From Actinostola sp. cb2023 (Eukaryota > Cnidaria > Anthozoa > Actiniaria > Actinostolidae), in NCBI GenBank assembly GCA_033675265.1, contig JAUJYZ010001389.1, positions 154,493 through 218,492 on the forward strand: DNA of 64,000 nt. The letters run 5' to 3'. The number at the start of each line of letters is the position of its first letter. The stretch's first letter is position 1. The notes beneath the pieces are model-generated. The model was not told the DNA's origin. It ran no database searches and saw nothing but the letters and a program-made list of their open reading frames with translations. Below, piece by piece: positions 42,601 to 54,023 of this stretch. The position numbers and the translations under genes were made by a program.

Positions 42601-45280
42601 GATGTTGAGGTGACTGAAGATCTGTTCAAGACAGGTAATCCTGTTGGGGACCATAAATGGGTAATATGAGGATGTGCGCATGCAGCTCGACAGCCGGTAT
42701 GGTTTTAGCATCTGACTCTGGAACAACTACTAAGGGCTGTACAAATATCAGTTTTCAGTTTTGCTCTGGAACAGGTCCATTTTTGCCCCACAGTCCTCAA
42801 TAATTATTCCTCAAAGTGAAGGTCAACTTTTCAATATTTGGAAGATGACTCGTGACTAGTCAATCAATGGGAATGGAATGTTTGGCTTCGTGAAGCAGGT
42901 ATTTGTGGGGTTGGAATGTGCAACAGCCCCTAAAAATGACATGTACATGTACCCATGCAGTCTGGATTTTCAAATTTGTTGGTCCATCGATATCAGCCAG
43001 CCAGAGGATTTATAACGGCTCTATCTCCAATGCAATAAATTAAAAGAACTATTCACAACACTTGTAATGACATGCAAATATGAAATAAGGTATAATAGTA
43101 CTTCATTAGTGGCTAGGTGTGCATAGGCACGTGAATGACGCTACGGGATGACTATAAATACGAAATCAATGTTCAGCACTCCCTTCTTGCTCAGTTTCCA
43201 GCGGAACAGTGGTCGGAGGAACGGCCCACCCTACCCCTCCCGACAGATTCGCGCGTGGGTCGTATTCCCCTGACACTGCTAAGCCAAGGCTTAGACCGCT
43301 GGTCAATATTTTGCCTCATACCTTAATTCAACTGAGCATGAATGCGAGTGTTGTAGAATAGTATACTGTTGACAAGGAAACCCCAAAAAATTTAAAGCAT
43401 TACCGGTAGTTGAATTCAAACTTATAAAATGATATAGAAACAAAGGCTAAACTGTTCATAATTTGTTATAGGGACAGAAGAGAGTTTAGAAGACACCATA
43501 AAGAGGTGCAAAGACATGATGGAGTCTTTCCCAAATGTGCCTTCTTGCCAATCTTGGGACGACAGGATGTTCGCTCTCAATGACAACTGGGATAACTGCT
43601 GTACCCAACTTTTCCAAGAAGTGGTTAAGGAGGAGGGAAAATCAGACGTGTGTACCCATTGTAATGTTGGCAAGATAGTCATAAGATGCCATTCTTGTAA
43701 TGGAAAGCAAATCTGCTTGGCCTGTGACAAGATTCTACATCATCATTCATTTCATGATAGGGATGCCTTTGTAAATGGATTCTACCAGGCAATTGCTCCA
43801 ACCAATACCATCAATGACAATGGTGACCTTGTCATCACATGTAAGAATGTTCATTAATTTAATGCATGTGATGTGATTATTATGATTATTATTGCTGACG
43901 CAGTGAGCGAGCCTGAAGCGAGCGAGCAAGGAAGCAATTCTAATTCATTCACATAGGCAGAAAAAATCTCGATTTTTACCCGGCATGCAGTTTCCAATAA
44001 CCATCATGCAATTCTCAAGAACCATCATGCAATTCTCAAGAACCATCATGCTTTTCGCGCCAACTCCCACATACGCTATAGCCTGAAGCGAGTTGTTTTC
44101 CTATTCAAGCTTTCGTATGCTTTACCAAAAGGGACAAAATATCAAGTTGTCGATATATACATTAAGTTGTAAATATATACATCAAGTTATCGATATTTAT
44201 ACAATGCATCAAACTGTAAATATAGACATCAAGATTCAAATATACATCAATATTCGAGGTTTCGCGTTTCTGATCGGTAAATGTCGTGCCCAAAATCTGT
44301 GTCCCTAATTAATTTGTACATGTGTATGTTTCTTTAGCCGGTATATCCTGACTCGTAAGCCCATCAGATACCGTATCTTGTGCTTTTCGTGGGAATTGTG
44401 TAGTTCAGAAGATGACCGTATTAATTGAGCTGATTAGTGCCGGCTGACCGTGTGTCAGTTTCAAGTGTGAATATTCGCATTGAAATCTCAATTATAAGTA
44501 ATACATTAGTTATTCATAAGCTGGCCAGTTTTTTAAATAGACAAATACTATTCAAAACAAAGAAAGGTAGACTCGCCTAATAATTTGCATACTTGTCAAT
44601 GGGCTTGTGTCACCTGTCACGTGACTTTTTAAATTTTCACCGAAGGCAGACGAAAATATCATAACTTGAAAGAGCATACTAAAATTAGTAAAGGTTGAAA
44701 ATTTTAAAAGAATCAAGCAAATAAGACAAAAGTTAAAGGCTTTCAAAGTTTCCCGCTTTGACAAGGATTTGTATGGGTTTTTCGCTTGGAACGTTGCCTT
44801 CCAACATACATTTCCATACAAAAAAGGCAAAGTTTGAATGCCTGTAACTCTTGCCCTATTTACTTACTTCCCTTCAAACTTTCCACTTTTACTAACTTTA
44901 GTATGCTCTTTCCAGTTATGGTATTTTCGTTTGTCTTCAGTGAAAATTTAAAAAGTCACGTGACAGGTGACACAAGCTCATTGGCATAAAACAAAATATT
45001 TCATATAAACTACAGTAGTCTAAGCTCTCCGGCACCAACTCTTATCCACAACTACTAACATTGCATTCACCGTCAGCATTCACTGCTGTTAGGTAGCCTA
45101 GTTATTATTGTTATTATGTGATGTGATCAGTGTGATGTGATCAGTGTGATGTTGCTATTATTATTTGTAAGTTACTCCATTTATTTTTTTTATGTTGTTT
45201 CTTGAGCAGGTAAAAGCCCATCTTTTCTCAAGCCAGAATCGTGTTCATTCTGTAAGGCAGATGACATCAGGGAATTTTAA
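39677..45280 (+). CDS. Four-exon gene with CxC cysteine cluster (KDZ-transposase-associated type)
   Basis: Exons 39677-39857, 42572-42634, 43472-43840 and 45210-45280, all GT-AG with introns in phase 1. Exon 1 (no in-frame Met seen) encodes KPPKKARGFKPDAHVTTNF and RSYTKHPYKPRFSDSLP. Exon 3 carries CTHCNVGKIVIRCHSC then GKQICLACDKILHHHSFHD, a C-x2-C...C-x2-C...C-x2-C-D...HHHSFHDR cluster of the CxC type found at the N-terminus of KDZ (Kyakuja-Dileera-Zisupton) transposases in my knowledge. Exon 4 ends KSPSFLKPESCSFCKADDIR. The catalytic KDZ domain is absent, so this is a short relative or remnant. Exon 3 read without splicing stops at 43857. The start is unresolved: a one-base slip in an A run would link it to the ATG at 39651. 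The assignment is by motif, not by search. Confidence 0.5.
40963..41766. repeat. TIR element with GCGCTTATT repeats, inside element D
   Basis: Ends TACCGTAAATGCTCGATT and AATTGAGCATTTACGGTA. Interior has four tandem GGAAAGAGGGGGCGCTTATT units (about 41235-41330). Confidence 0.8.
41382..41721. repeat. MITE inside the TIR element
   Basis: CCCCAGGGGGGGTACTCAGG pairs with CCTGAGTACCCCCCCTGGGG, continuing through TATCAGTGACGGGGAGGTGC. The interior has GGACTTTTTTGGGG repeats. It is the innermost of four levels here. Confidence 0.85.
42037..43471. other. Intron sequence with one small coding exon
   Basis: Apart from the exon at 42572-42634 (DSESVSVESNDVEVTEDLFK) and a palindrome at 42282-42376 (GAGGTCTTAAAACGCTG / CAGCTTTTAAGACCTC) nothing is recognised. 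Confidence 0.45.
44594..44986. repeat. Foldback element, 393 bp, in last intron of the CxC gene
   Basis: GGGCTTGTGTCACCTGTCACG against CGTGACAGGTGACACAAGCTC; arms about 150 bases with AGAGCATACTAAAATTAGTA / TACTAACTTTAGTATGCTCT. Confidence 0.8.
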
Positions 45281-46210
45281 CTGTCAAAGAGAATAGTACT
45301 CTGATAATAGTGAATGAAAAGGGTACTATTATTAACTCTACTATAGATGTGAAATATAAATATTAGGTTTACAGCAATTAGTATATTATCTTAATTTTAT
45401 TTATATACACCTGTTTTCAAAAACATTGTCCATTTACAAAATACAAAATACAAAATAGTAAATAGTAGACCTTAATAGTTGGACCTTTTGAAAGTGGGTT
45501 CCACTGTAATTAGGTGGCGTCTTACTTTACTAGCTATTGCTAACAGCTAGGTTTTATCTTAGTCACGATAAGACGCGACTTATATTTGTTCGTATACATG
45601 TAAATGACCCTATTGTTGATTGGAATATTCTTTTTCAAAACTTCATTTGAACAGAATGGGAGCAGTTACAGATCAGCAATCAGGGAGATGATCACAGAAC
45701 TAAACAAATGGAAGAAGTGTGATTTCGTGACTGTGCTCGAGTTACGCCGTACATCAACGATATCATGTGCATGGCTGGTTTCACGTACCACTCCTCGCGG
45801 GTAGCCTGAAGCTATATCCCTTGATTTACAGGCATGCAGGGATACAGACAGACAAATTAATTACAATAAAATATAATTACTTAATGTAACTCTCGTTACA
45901 GCGGACACCTTCAGTATGACTGCATTCTCAAGATATCACAGTCGGTAATCTGCTGTTAGTCAACAGTTATCTTGAAAGTTGCTTTCAACTTTCGTGAAAT
46001 ATTAATATGATATGTATGTTACATTTCTCTGCAATTGCGGGCGCTCATGCACTATATCATATAGTTAGAGCAAAGTCATTATATCCGTGAAACAAAATTG
46101 TTTGTATTTATAGTCAAGTACCGAAAAATCATTCTTCATGGGCCACTTTTTATTGTTCTTATGGTGAAATTAGTTTCTCTATAGTTAGTTGATAGAGTGA
46201 TTCCAATAAA
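45281..46210. other. Intergenic; one possible exon at 45657-45804
   Basis: TTTGAACAG followed by an open stretch (NGSSYRSAIREMITELNKWK) to TAG at 45804 could be an exon, but no partner is seen. Otherwise no feature. Confidence 0.3.
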
Positions 46211-46475
46211 CAATTGCATAATCGAAAATCATAAATCATAGAAGCTGAGACCGCAAGGATGGATGGGAAATCAGTTCATGAGCCGCATTACATACAGATA
46301 TATTCAATTTTCTCGTAGTTTTGAAGGTATGAGCTATTTAACTAAGATCCTACAAGTCTGGATAAAAAGGTCGATGATTTAACAGTGTTATTTGAGAGTT
46401 TTAATTTCCCAGAATTCCTTGTGGTCATAGCTTTCATTAATTTCAACCCGACAACGATTATGCAATTAGCTATAT
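46211..46475. repeat. MITE family A, 5'-damaged copy
   Basis: Shares GATGGATGGGAAATCA and CTACAAGTCTGGATAAAAAGG with 4098-4383. The right terminus CAATTAGCTATA is intact, while the left terminus has lost the TCGGGTTG segment. Confidence 0.8.
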
Positions 46476-46495
46476 ACCAACTACACCAATGCGTA

Positions 46496-46609
46496 AGAGA
46501 TAAATACCGAGAACGGAGGCAATAAGCCATATAAATACCGAGGGCCGTAGGCCCGAGGGATTTATAGGCTTATTGCCGACGTTCGAGGTATTTATCTGAC
46601 TTAGTTTAA
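46496..46609. repeat. Foldback, 114 bp
   Basis: AGATAAATACCGAGAACG..GGCAATAAGCC pairs with GGCTTATTGCC..CGAGGTATTTATCT around GGGCCGTAGGCCC. Confidence 0.75.
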
Positions 46610-46701
46610 ATTTGACAAGGTTTTCGCACGAAGCAATCTGAGGCATTTTCTGGTATTTTTTGGAGTGTTATTTAGCATGAATACGAAGAATAGCATTTCA
46701 G

Positions 46702-46784
46702 TGCTCATTATGAATTCACCGGGATGTATCCATATACAACCCAGGGCTGTATATGGATACATCCCGGTGAATTCATAATGAGCA
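46702..46784. repeat. Perfect 83-bp palindromic hairpin
   Basis: TGCTCATTATGAATTCACCG and the following bases read identically inverted to CGGTGAATTCATAATGAGCA, with only a three-base centre. Outer, weaker arms (TTTGACAAGGTTTTC / GAAAACCGTGTCAAA) extend to about 46608-46866. Confidence 0.9.
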
Positions 46785-46866
46785 AGTCAATTCAATTCTA
46801 TTGTTCAACCGGTCAATACCGGAGATAAAGCCCTACGAATAACAAAGAAAACCGTGTCAAATTCAA

Positions 46867-47361
46867 ACTAAACACTATTAGACACTCACTCTTTTGTTTT
46901 CTTTTAATTTGTTCCTTTGCATCTAATAAACACTGACAGCTAATTAATTAGCAGTGCCCAGGTTTATTGGAATCACTCTAGTTTGGTCGTATTACTATTT
47001 TATTTTTGTTTCGATAATGACTGCGCTCTAGTATCTATTTACACTCCCAATCAGTGTGTGGTCCGCTATAATAATAATTAGTGTGTTTCCATGCAATAGA
47101 GTGATGGCACTTAACCCGTGAAACAAAATCTAATAGTTATTGACTAATAGTCAAATCAAATCAAAAGAAAACAATGGAATTACAGTTTATTAATATATAC
47201 ATGGTTACTGTACAGTGCCATCACTCTAAACCTGGGCATTACTAACTACACACTATAGACACGTGTAGTTCGCTCTTTTGTTTTCTTTTGTTCCTTTGCA
47301 TCTAACTGAAACACTGACATCCGATAATTAATAGTGCCCAGGTTTATTGGAATCACTCTAT
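46867..47361. repeat. Direct repeat pair, about 110 bp
   Basis: 46867-46980 and 47255-47361 share TTGTTCCTTTGCATCTAA and TGCCCAGGTTTATTGGAATC. Between them lies GAGTGATGGCAC..GTGCCATCACTC, an inverted repeat (47099-47227). Confidence 0.7.
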
Positions 47362-47687
47362 AATGATAGTTTATTGTATTTTTGTTTCACATATGAAACA
47401 AGTACATTCTATCTGAGACTGCGCCGGTCACTTGCTTGTTGGCAATAAAAACGTCACAGCGTGTTCATCCCTCCTTTTGTGTCAGTCTTCGCATTCTGTG
47501 CCGTCATTCAGCTATAATTCAGAAAACGTCGGCGATCGACTTCAAGCCTACGCGACTAGACCGAAAAGGAGTATGGGTAATAATTAATGAGTCTATAAAT
47601 GACACTATCTTAAGGAACGTCTCTCACCGAATATGAATCATATCTGCTTCTGTTTCCTTGTTTTAAAACGTGTAGGCATACACTTAA

Positions 47688-47816
47688 GCCGAATCTACAC
47701 GAGCAAATTTTCCTTGACAAGTTTTCCTTGACAAGGAAGACTTGCTCGTGTAAACGACAAAAACATCGCCATTTTTTCCTTGTCAAGGAAAACTTGTTCG
47801 TGTCGATGCATGCGGC
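47688..47816. repeat. Foldback, 129 bp, with TTCCTTGACAAGG palindromes
   Basis: CACGAGCAAATTTTCCTTGAC pairs with the inverted copy near CAAGGAAAACTTGTTCGTG, and the internal TTTTCCTTGACAAGGAA is itself palindromic. Confidence 0.7.
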
Positions 47817-48500
47817 TTTACAGATTCACCTGCCATTGTCAACTAATACGACTAGCATGCAAGTGCATTTATAGAAGAGCGGTCATTAATTACTGGGAGA
47901 GGGCCGGTAAATTTAGGCGGAGGGCTAAGATTTTTTGGGCTTCGATTTGGGGAGGGCCAAATGTTTTTGGACCCACGCTTTAGGGGAGGGTCACAAATTT
48001 TTGGGCGCAAAAAAAATTAACAATGAAATTAAAGTTTTACTCAATATTTTTTAGGCTACTTCAATCGACCATTCAGCTCCACCTTGGAAATATCCCTTAA
48101 CCTGCGGTAATCAACGCGTGCTGGATGGGAACGTTCGAGACCTCAAACAGTCTGCTTGATAACGAGGTTTTCAGGAGTAAAACAAAAGAAATGCTTTCCT
48201 CTTTTGTTAAAAAAGGTCGACTCCATTTTTTGTTTAAGTTTTTGTTTTTCGTCAGATGCCCTGGAAGCCTCGGTATCAAGCTTTTTTTAGATCTCTAACG
48301 TGACCGCTCATTGTGGACATTTTCGAAGTGCACCACATGCTTCATAATATAGCTGGAATGGTTGACTTTCAATGTGCAGTTTCTGTAATAAGGCTTGGAC
48401 TCGGAACAATTTTTTCAACATCCATCTTATTTTTTTTATGAAACAACATATAGAAACTTGTGACTCGTTGCATTTCTTCGCTAGCTACACCATTGCCACT
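47817..48500. other. Intergenic; no gene seen
   Basis: GGGAGGGC / TTTTTGGGC motifs at 47895-48000 resemble the interior of the MITE at 41382. Nothing else recognised. Confidence 0.35.
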
Positions 48501-48501
48501 C

Positions 48502-49634
48502 AGAAGTGGTCGAGGTGCCTCTTGATATCCAACAGAATACATGAATTCGCGTCTAATCCTAACCGTAGGCCGTTTCCAGGTTAGGGTTAGCTTTTTGAAG
48601 TAGATAGTCTCATGGGAAGACGATGAAATTTTCACAGGCGTGTTTTCTCGGTAAGGGAAGGTTGCTCACGAAGTTTCAGAGCAATCCCATAAGGAGAAGT
48701 GGTCGAGGTGCCTCTTGATATCCAACAGAATACATGAATTCGCGTCTAACCCTAACCGTAGGCCGTTTCCAGGTTAGGGTTAGTTTTTTGAAGTAGATAG
48801 TCTCATGGGAACACGATGAAATTTTCACAGGCGTGTTTTTTTTTTCGGTAAGGGAAGGTTGCTCACGAAGTTTCAGAGCAATCCCATAAGGAGAAGTGGT
48901 CGAGGTGCCTCTTGATATCCAACAGAATACATGAATTCGCGTCTAACCCTAACCGTAGGCCGTTTCCAGGTTAGGGTTAGCTTTTTGAAGTAGATAGTCT
49001 CATGGGAAGACGATGAAATTTTCACAGGCGTGTTTTTTCGGTAAGGGAAGGTTGCTCACGAAGTTTCAGAGCAATCCCGTAAGGAGAAGTGGTCGAGGTG
49101 CCTCTTGATATCCAACAGAATACATGAATTCGCGTCTAACCCTAACCGTAGGCCGTTTCCAGGTTAGGGTTAGCTTTTTGAAGTAGATAGTCTCATGGGA
49201 AGACGATGAAATTTTCACAGGCGTGTTTTCTCGGTAAGGGAAGGTTGCTCACGAAGTTTCAGAGCAATCCCATAAGGAGAAGTGGTCGAGGTGCCTCTTG
49301 ATATCCAACAGAATACATGAATTCGCGTCTAACCCTAACCGTAGGCCGTTTCCAGGTTAGGGTTAGCTTTTTGAAGTAGATAGTCTCATGGGAACACGAT
49401 GAAATTTTCACAGGCGTGTTTTTTCGGTAAGGGAAGGTTGCTCACGAAGTTTCAGAGCAATCCCATAAGGAGAAGTGGTCGAGGTGCCTCTTGATATCCA
49501 ACAGAATACATGAATTCGCGTCTAACCCTAACCGTAGGCCGTTTCCAGGTTAGGGTTAGTTTTTTGAAGTAGATAGTCTCATGGGAAGACGATGAAATTT
49601 TCACAGGCGTGTTTTTTCGGTAAGGGAAGGTTGC
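48502..49634. repeat. 194-bp tandem repeat, six copies, with inverted telomere-like motifs
   Basis: Units start at 48502, 48695, 48892, 49085, 49278 and 49472 with AGAAGTGGTCGAGGTGCCTC. Each contains CTAACCCTAACC, then GTAGGCCGTTTCC, then GGTTAGGGTTAG: two telomeric TTAGGG repeats facing each other. Copies are nearly identical. Confidence 0.95.
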
Positions 49635-50490
49635 TCCCATTTCCATTTCCATTTCCATTTCCATCCATTTCCATTTCCATTTCCATTTCCATTTCCATTT
49701 CCATTTCCATTTCCATTTCCATTTCCATTTCCATTTCCATTTCCATTTCCATTTCCATTTCCATTTCCATTTCCATTTCCATTTCCATTTTTCCATTTCC
49801 ATTTCCATTTCCATTTCCATTTCCATTTCCATTTCCATTTCCATTTCCATTTCCATTTCCATTTCCATTTCCATTTCCATTTCCATTTCCATTTCCATTT
49901 CCATTTCCATTTCCATTTCCATTTCCATTTCCATTTCCATTTCCATTTCCATTTCCATTTCCATTTCCATTTCCATTTCCATTTCCATTTCCATTTCCAT
50001 TTCCATTTCCATTTCCATTTCCATTTCCATTTCCATTTCCATTTCCATTTCCATTTCCATTTCCATTTCCATTTCCATTTTTCCATTTCCATTTCCATTT
50101 CCATTTCCATTTCCATTTCCATTTCCATTTCCATTTCCATTTCCATTTCCATTTCCATTTCCATTTCCATTTCCATTTCCATTTCCATTTCCATTTCCAT
50201 TTCCATTTCCATTTCCATTTCCATTTCCATTTCCATTTCCATTTCCATTTCCATTTCCATTTTTCCATTTCCATTTCCATTTCCATTTCCATTTCCATTT
50301 CCATTTCCATTTCCATTTCCATTTCCATTTCCATTTCCATTTCCATTTCCATTTCCATTTCCATTTCCATTTCCATTTCCATTTCCATTTCCATTCCCAT
50401 TCCCATTCCCATTCCCATTCCCATTCCCATTCCCATTCCCATTACTATTCCCATTCCCATTACTATTCCTATACCCATACCCATACCCAT
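49635..50490. repeat. CCATTT hexanucleotide array, grading into CCCATT
   Basis: About 760 bases of CCATTT, broken at three places by an extra T (near 49789, 50079 and 50262) that shifts the frame, then CCCATT and CCCATA variants from 50393. The very long frames (ME, KW, NG; IS, FP, FH repeats) are artefacts. It directly abuts the 194-bp repeats. Confidence 0.98.
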
Positions 50491-50806
50491 ACATGCAAAT
50501 GTTAAAATCAAGGTAAATTTGGATGGAGGTTTAGAAGTCGTTTATCGAATTTGAGTCTGTTATATCGCCTCTAAAGATCTTGTGATCGGATCTTTGTATG
50601 CCGATATAACACAGCCGCTCATTCTATAAACTTCACTTCTTATGTAAAATATATGTGATTGATTTTTAAATAAATAGCATTATTATTTTGTTGTCTGCAG
50701 TTTAGCATAACCAGGGTATGAAAGGGAGTGATGCGAATAGGATACTACTAATATATGATTTAATTATTAATGAAATAGAAATTATAAGAACCTGTCTCTT
50801 AGTGAA

Positions 50807-50870
50807 GTCTTGCTGGATTCGAACCAGCTACTCATAAAATGAGCATACCAAAAGACTTTAGAGGCAAGAC
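50807..50870 (-). tRNA. tRNA-like sequence, incomplete D arm (possible tRNA-Lys-UUU relic or SINE head)
   Basis: Minus strand: 5' GTCTTGC and 3' GCAAGAC can pair; T arm GCTGGTTCGAATCCAGC is perfect and holds a B box (GGTTCGAATCC). The anticodon arm TGCTC-ATTTTAT-GAGTA has loop anticodon TTT. The whole is only about 64 bases, the D arm and A box are poor, and the acceptor pairing overlaps the T stem, so it is probably a relic. Confidence 0.3.
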
Positions 50871-50967
50871 AAGTATTTATTTACTCTACAATAATAATAA
50901 TACAATCGGTTGTACATTGTCGCCATGATATTGTGTGTTCTATATATTATATAGTAGTTTTGTCATA

Positions 50968-51183
50968 CAGCAATATGCAGAAATTCTGATCCATTTTGAC
51001 TAAAATACATATATATCAAAAACCTACTTTAGATTATGGGATGGCTTCGCTGATATTTTTTTCTAGTTGTCTGCCAACTAGGCTTTATGAAAAAAATATC
51101 AGCGTAGCCATCCCATTATTTTAAGTAGGTTTTTGATATATATGTATTTTAGTCAAAATGATCAGAATTTCTGCATATTGCTG
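50968..51183. repeat. Foldback, 216 bp, near perfect
   Basis: CAGCAATATGCAGAAATTCT pairs with AGAATTTCTGCATATTGCTG; arms of about 95 bases include GGGATGGCTTCGCTGATATT / AATATCAGCGTAGCCATCCC. Confidence 0.9.
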
Positions 51184-51185
51184 TA

Positions 51186-51187
51186 AC

Positions 51188-51218
<31 letters not shown>

Positions 51219-51470
51219 GTAAGTCGTATATTTTTGCCTGTCTAAATAATTATCATAGTAATAATATAATAATAATAGTAATAATAATAATAGTAATAAT
51301 TAATAATAATAATAATAACTTTATTCCTCCAAACAAATTACAAATAAGAGATAGAAAAATAGATAAAAATCCTTATTTACAAAATTTAAAATGATCGCTT
51401 GGATTGTTCAATAACAATCGTTAATTAATAGTAATAATAATAGTAATAATAATAACAATAATAAATCGAC
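51186..51470. repeat. (AAT)n microsatellites
   Basis: Runs of AAT/AATAGT at 51187-51220, 51260-51320 and 51425-51465. Asn-rich frames here are artefacts. Confidence 0.9.
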
Positions 51471-51770
51471 TATATGAATAGTAAGTATATCAATCAAAGT
51501 ATGGTATATATTCGTGAATGTTGCATATGCACAGTTTGATTTTTGATTTCGTTGCAGTTTATAACACAATATCTTAGTTTTGTAGACTTTGCTTGGTCAT
51601 TTGTGAAGTACATGTATGTTGTTTTTGTTTATTTCAAAGTAACAAACTTGTATAAATATTTTGGAAAGTTATAAAAATAAATAAAGAAAATAATTTTGTG
51701 GCTGCACTATTTTAAAAAGTTAGTAGTGTTGTATACAGCTATTTAAAAAAATGTTGAAAACTGAATAGTG

Positions 51771-51978
51771 AATAGTGTATTACAAGACCGAAGGGCATTG
51801 TGGGTCTCGTTATTTTGAAATAAAAAGTAAATATACAACCATTTGCTCGCCATTTGGAGCTAGTATATTGTTTCTGACGGAATACACTAAAATTAAAGTA
51901 AAATATTATTAATTATATTACTTTAGACAATAATACACGAGTCCCAAAATGCATTTCGGTCTTGGAATGCACTATTTA
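51771..51978. repeat. MITE, about 208 bp
   Basis: AATAGTGTATTACAAGACCG at the left and CGGTCTTGGAATGCACTATT at the right, with GGGCATTGTGGGTCTCGT / ACGAGTCCCAAAATGC inside. Confidence 0.8.
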
Positions 51979-53438
51979 GACGGCAGTATTCAGTATCAAT
52001 TAATGTTTTTTTTTGAAATAATGTAGCTGTATGGGTTTAGATGGGCATTGACACATTGTTGTTATAAATAAATAAATAAACTCTAGATCTGTGGTTGTGA
52101 ACTTGTATGTTAATGAAGCAAAATTAAGACCCCCTATGATTTGAATTCTTGTAAGCGACCAGTAAGGTTTAGGAACACAGCTGATGACTGCGGATGGCCA
52201 CGGCGAACTTTTCGTCGACTGGCCCAACTTCAAAAAATTATTTCTCGGCATATAGTGGACCTAAAAATTTGAACAAAAGCTCATTGTAAAGATCATTGCA
52301 AATGTGTGATGGGAAAGCAGTATTTGTTGCTTGCGTAGTTTTGGAGATATAATTTTTTTAGCGACAGTGGTCGTGCAAATTTGGTGGCCGGAGTTGCAAA
52401 CCTTTCCTAATTATATGTATGCTAGAAACGAGTGAAATTTTCGAATCGCCCTGAAACCACTCAAAAACACAATTTCTTGCTCAGATTTCTACACCAAGGT
52501 GTTCTTTATTATCAGACTACTGTTGTGAAGATATTTTTGAGAATCTCATATCCTTTGAAGTCTTTCTAAGAGCTCATTCGATCTGAGACCATTCGAAAAT
52601 CCAACGGTCAAACGAATATTCAATGACGTCACGGTCCACTGATTCTACGTTTGGGCTACCTGTGATGTGTGCAATAATCTTAAATCAGAATTTAGAACTA
52701 TGTGAGGTCCCTAGACGAGTAGAGTTATACTACTCTTGGGGCAAATGTAGAGAGTAAATAATCAGAAAAAAATTTAAACACAGTATTCTTGGTTTTCAAT
52801 CAATCCCTTGAGAATCAAGAGATGAAGACACGGCAGCCATGTTGGTTGAACAAACAATACACACTAATGAGCAATCTTTTGTTGAAGTTCAACCAAGATG
52901 ACTGCCGTACCATGACGTGTATTGCAAACCAGCAATATAATAGTCGTCATCAATAGAGATAAAGTTGGTTATCAGACGAGCCGTGTGTTAACTAAGACTA
53001 TAAATTACAAAGAAAGGAATAAAATTGATTGAAGTATTAAAAATAACTCAGCTTATATATAATAATTTAAATTTCTAAAACACATTAATTAATAATTCAT
53101 GAGCAATATTATTGGTCCAATCAGGTTTGTCCAATTGGTCACATGCATGGATCTTTATAGCCCAATAAAATATACGAGTTATAAAGACACTGATGTTTTA
53201 TTCATCAGTTCTTTATAAGAATTTGTGTAATATTGTTTTAGATAAAGGTAAATTATTGGGATGGAGATTAGAAGTCGTTTATAAAAGTCGAGCCTATGTT
53301 TTATCAGCCATAAAGATCCCCTCCTACAGCTTGGATATTTATATGCCGATAAAACACAGTCTCTTGTTTTATAAACATTACTAACATAACAATTTCAACA
53401 ACATGCGATATATATGATAATTAATATACTAATAATAA
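51979..53438. other. Intergenic; one small foldback
   Basis: No gene seen. 52815-52926 is a foldback (ACGGCAGCCATGTTGGTTGAA / TTCAACCAAGATGACTGCCGT). 53260-53385 resembles 50515-50635 (TTAGAAGTCGTTTAT, GCCGATA.AACACAG), a short dispersed foldback family. Confidence 0.45.
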
Positions 53439-54023
53439 TACAGTCAATGTCATTAAGGTTGTCCACCTTGGAAAAGCACATTTACACATTTGCACATTTA
53501 CACATTTGCAACATCATGTGTAATATTTGTTTTGCACACATGGACCCAGAGTCAATAGATTCAGTAGAAGTATATACACCAATTCCAAATATCGTTGTCC
53601 GGGCCGAAAGCAACAAGCAACAAGCTGACGACCGCAAAGGACTTTGGGAATCTCCTAATTAATTTATTTATCCGTGGTATTTGAGAAGTTATCCCTATAC
53701 GGACATTGAATAGCAGTCATTTGGAACTATTCGGCAATTTGAAAATGCATGTTGTCAAAATGTCTACGGATGAATAAATGAATAAGGAGAAAGTCCCAAT
53801 GCCCTTTGCGGTCGTCAGCTTGTTGCTTGTTGCTTTCGGCCCAGACAACGATTTGTGGAATAGGTGTATATACTGCCATAAAAATGCCACAGCCTTATAC
53901 AGAATATTTCAGGTGGAGAGTACTTGTATTTCAGCACTTGTAAAAGTGCAATGTGTAAATATGCAAATGTGTAAATGTGCTTTTCCGAGGTGGACAACCT
54001 TAATGACATTGACTGTATATGCA
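53439..54023. repeat. Foldback element, 585 bp
   Basis: ACAGTCAATGTCATTAAGGT pairs with ACCTTAATGACATTGACTGT. Inner GCAACAAGCTGACGACCGCA pairs with TGCGGTCGTCAGCTTGTTGC. Confidence 0.9.

Noticed and set aside
49452..50554. Frames of 200-320 codons encoding ME, KW, NG, FP or FH repeats
   Set aside because: These are products of the CCATTT hexamer, which has no stop codon in any frame.
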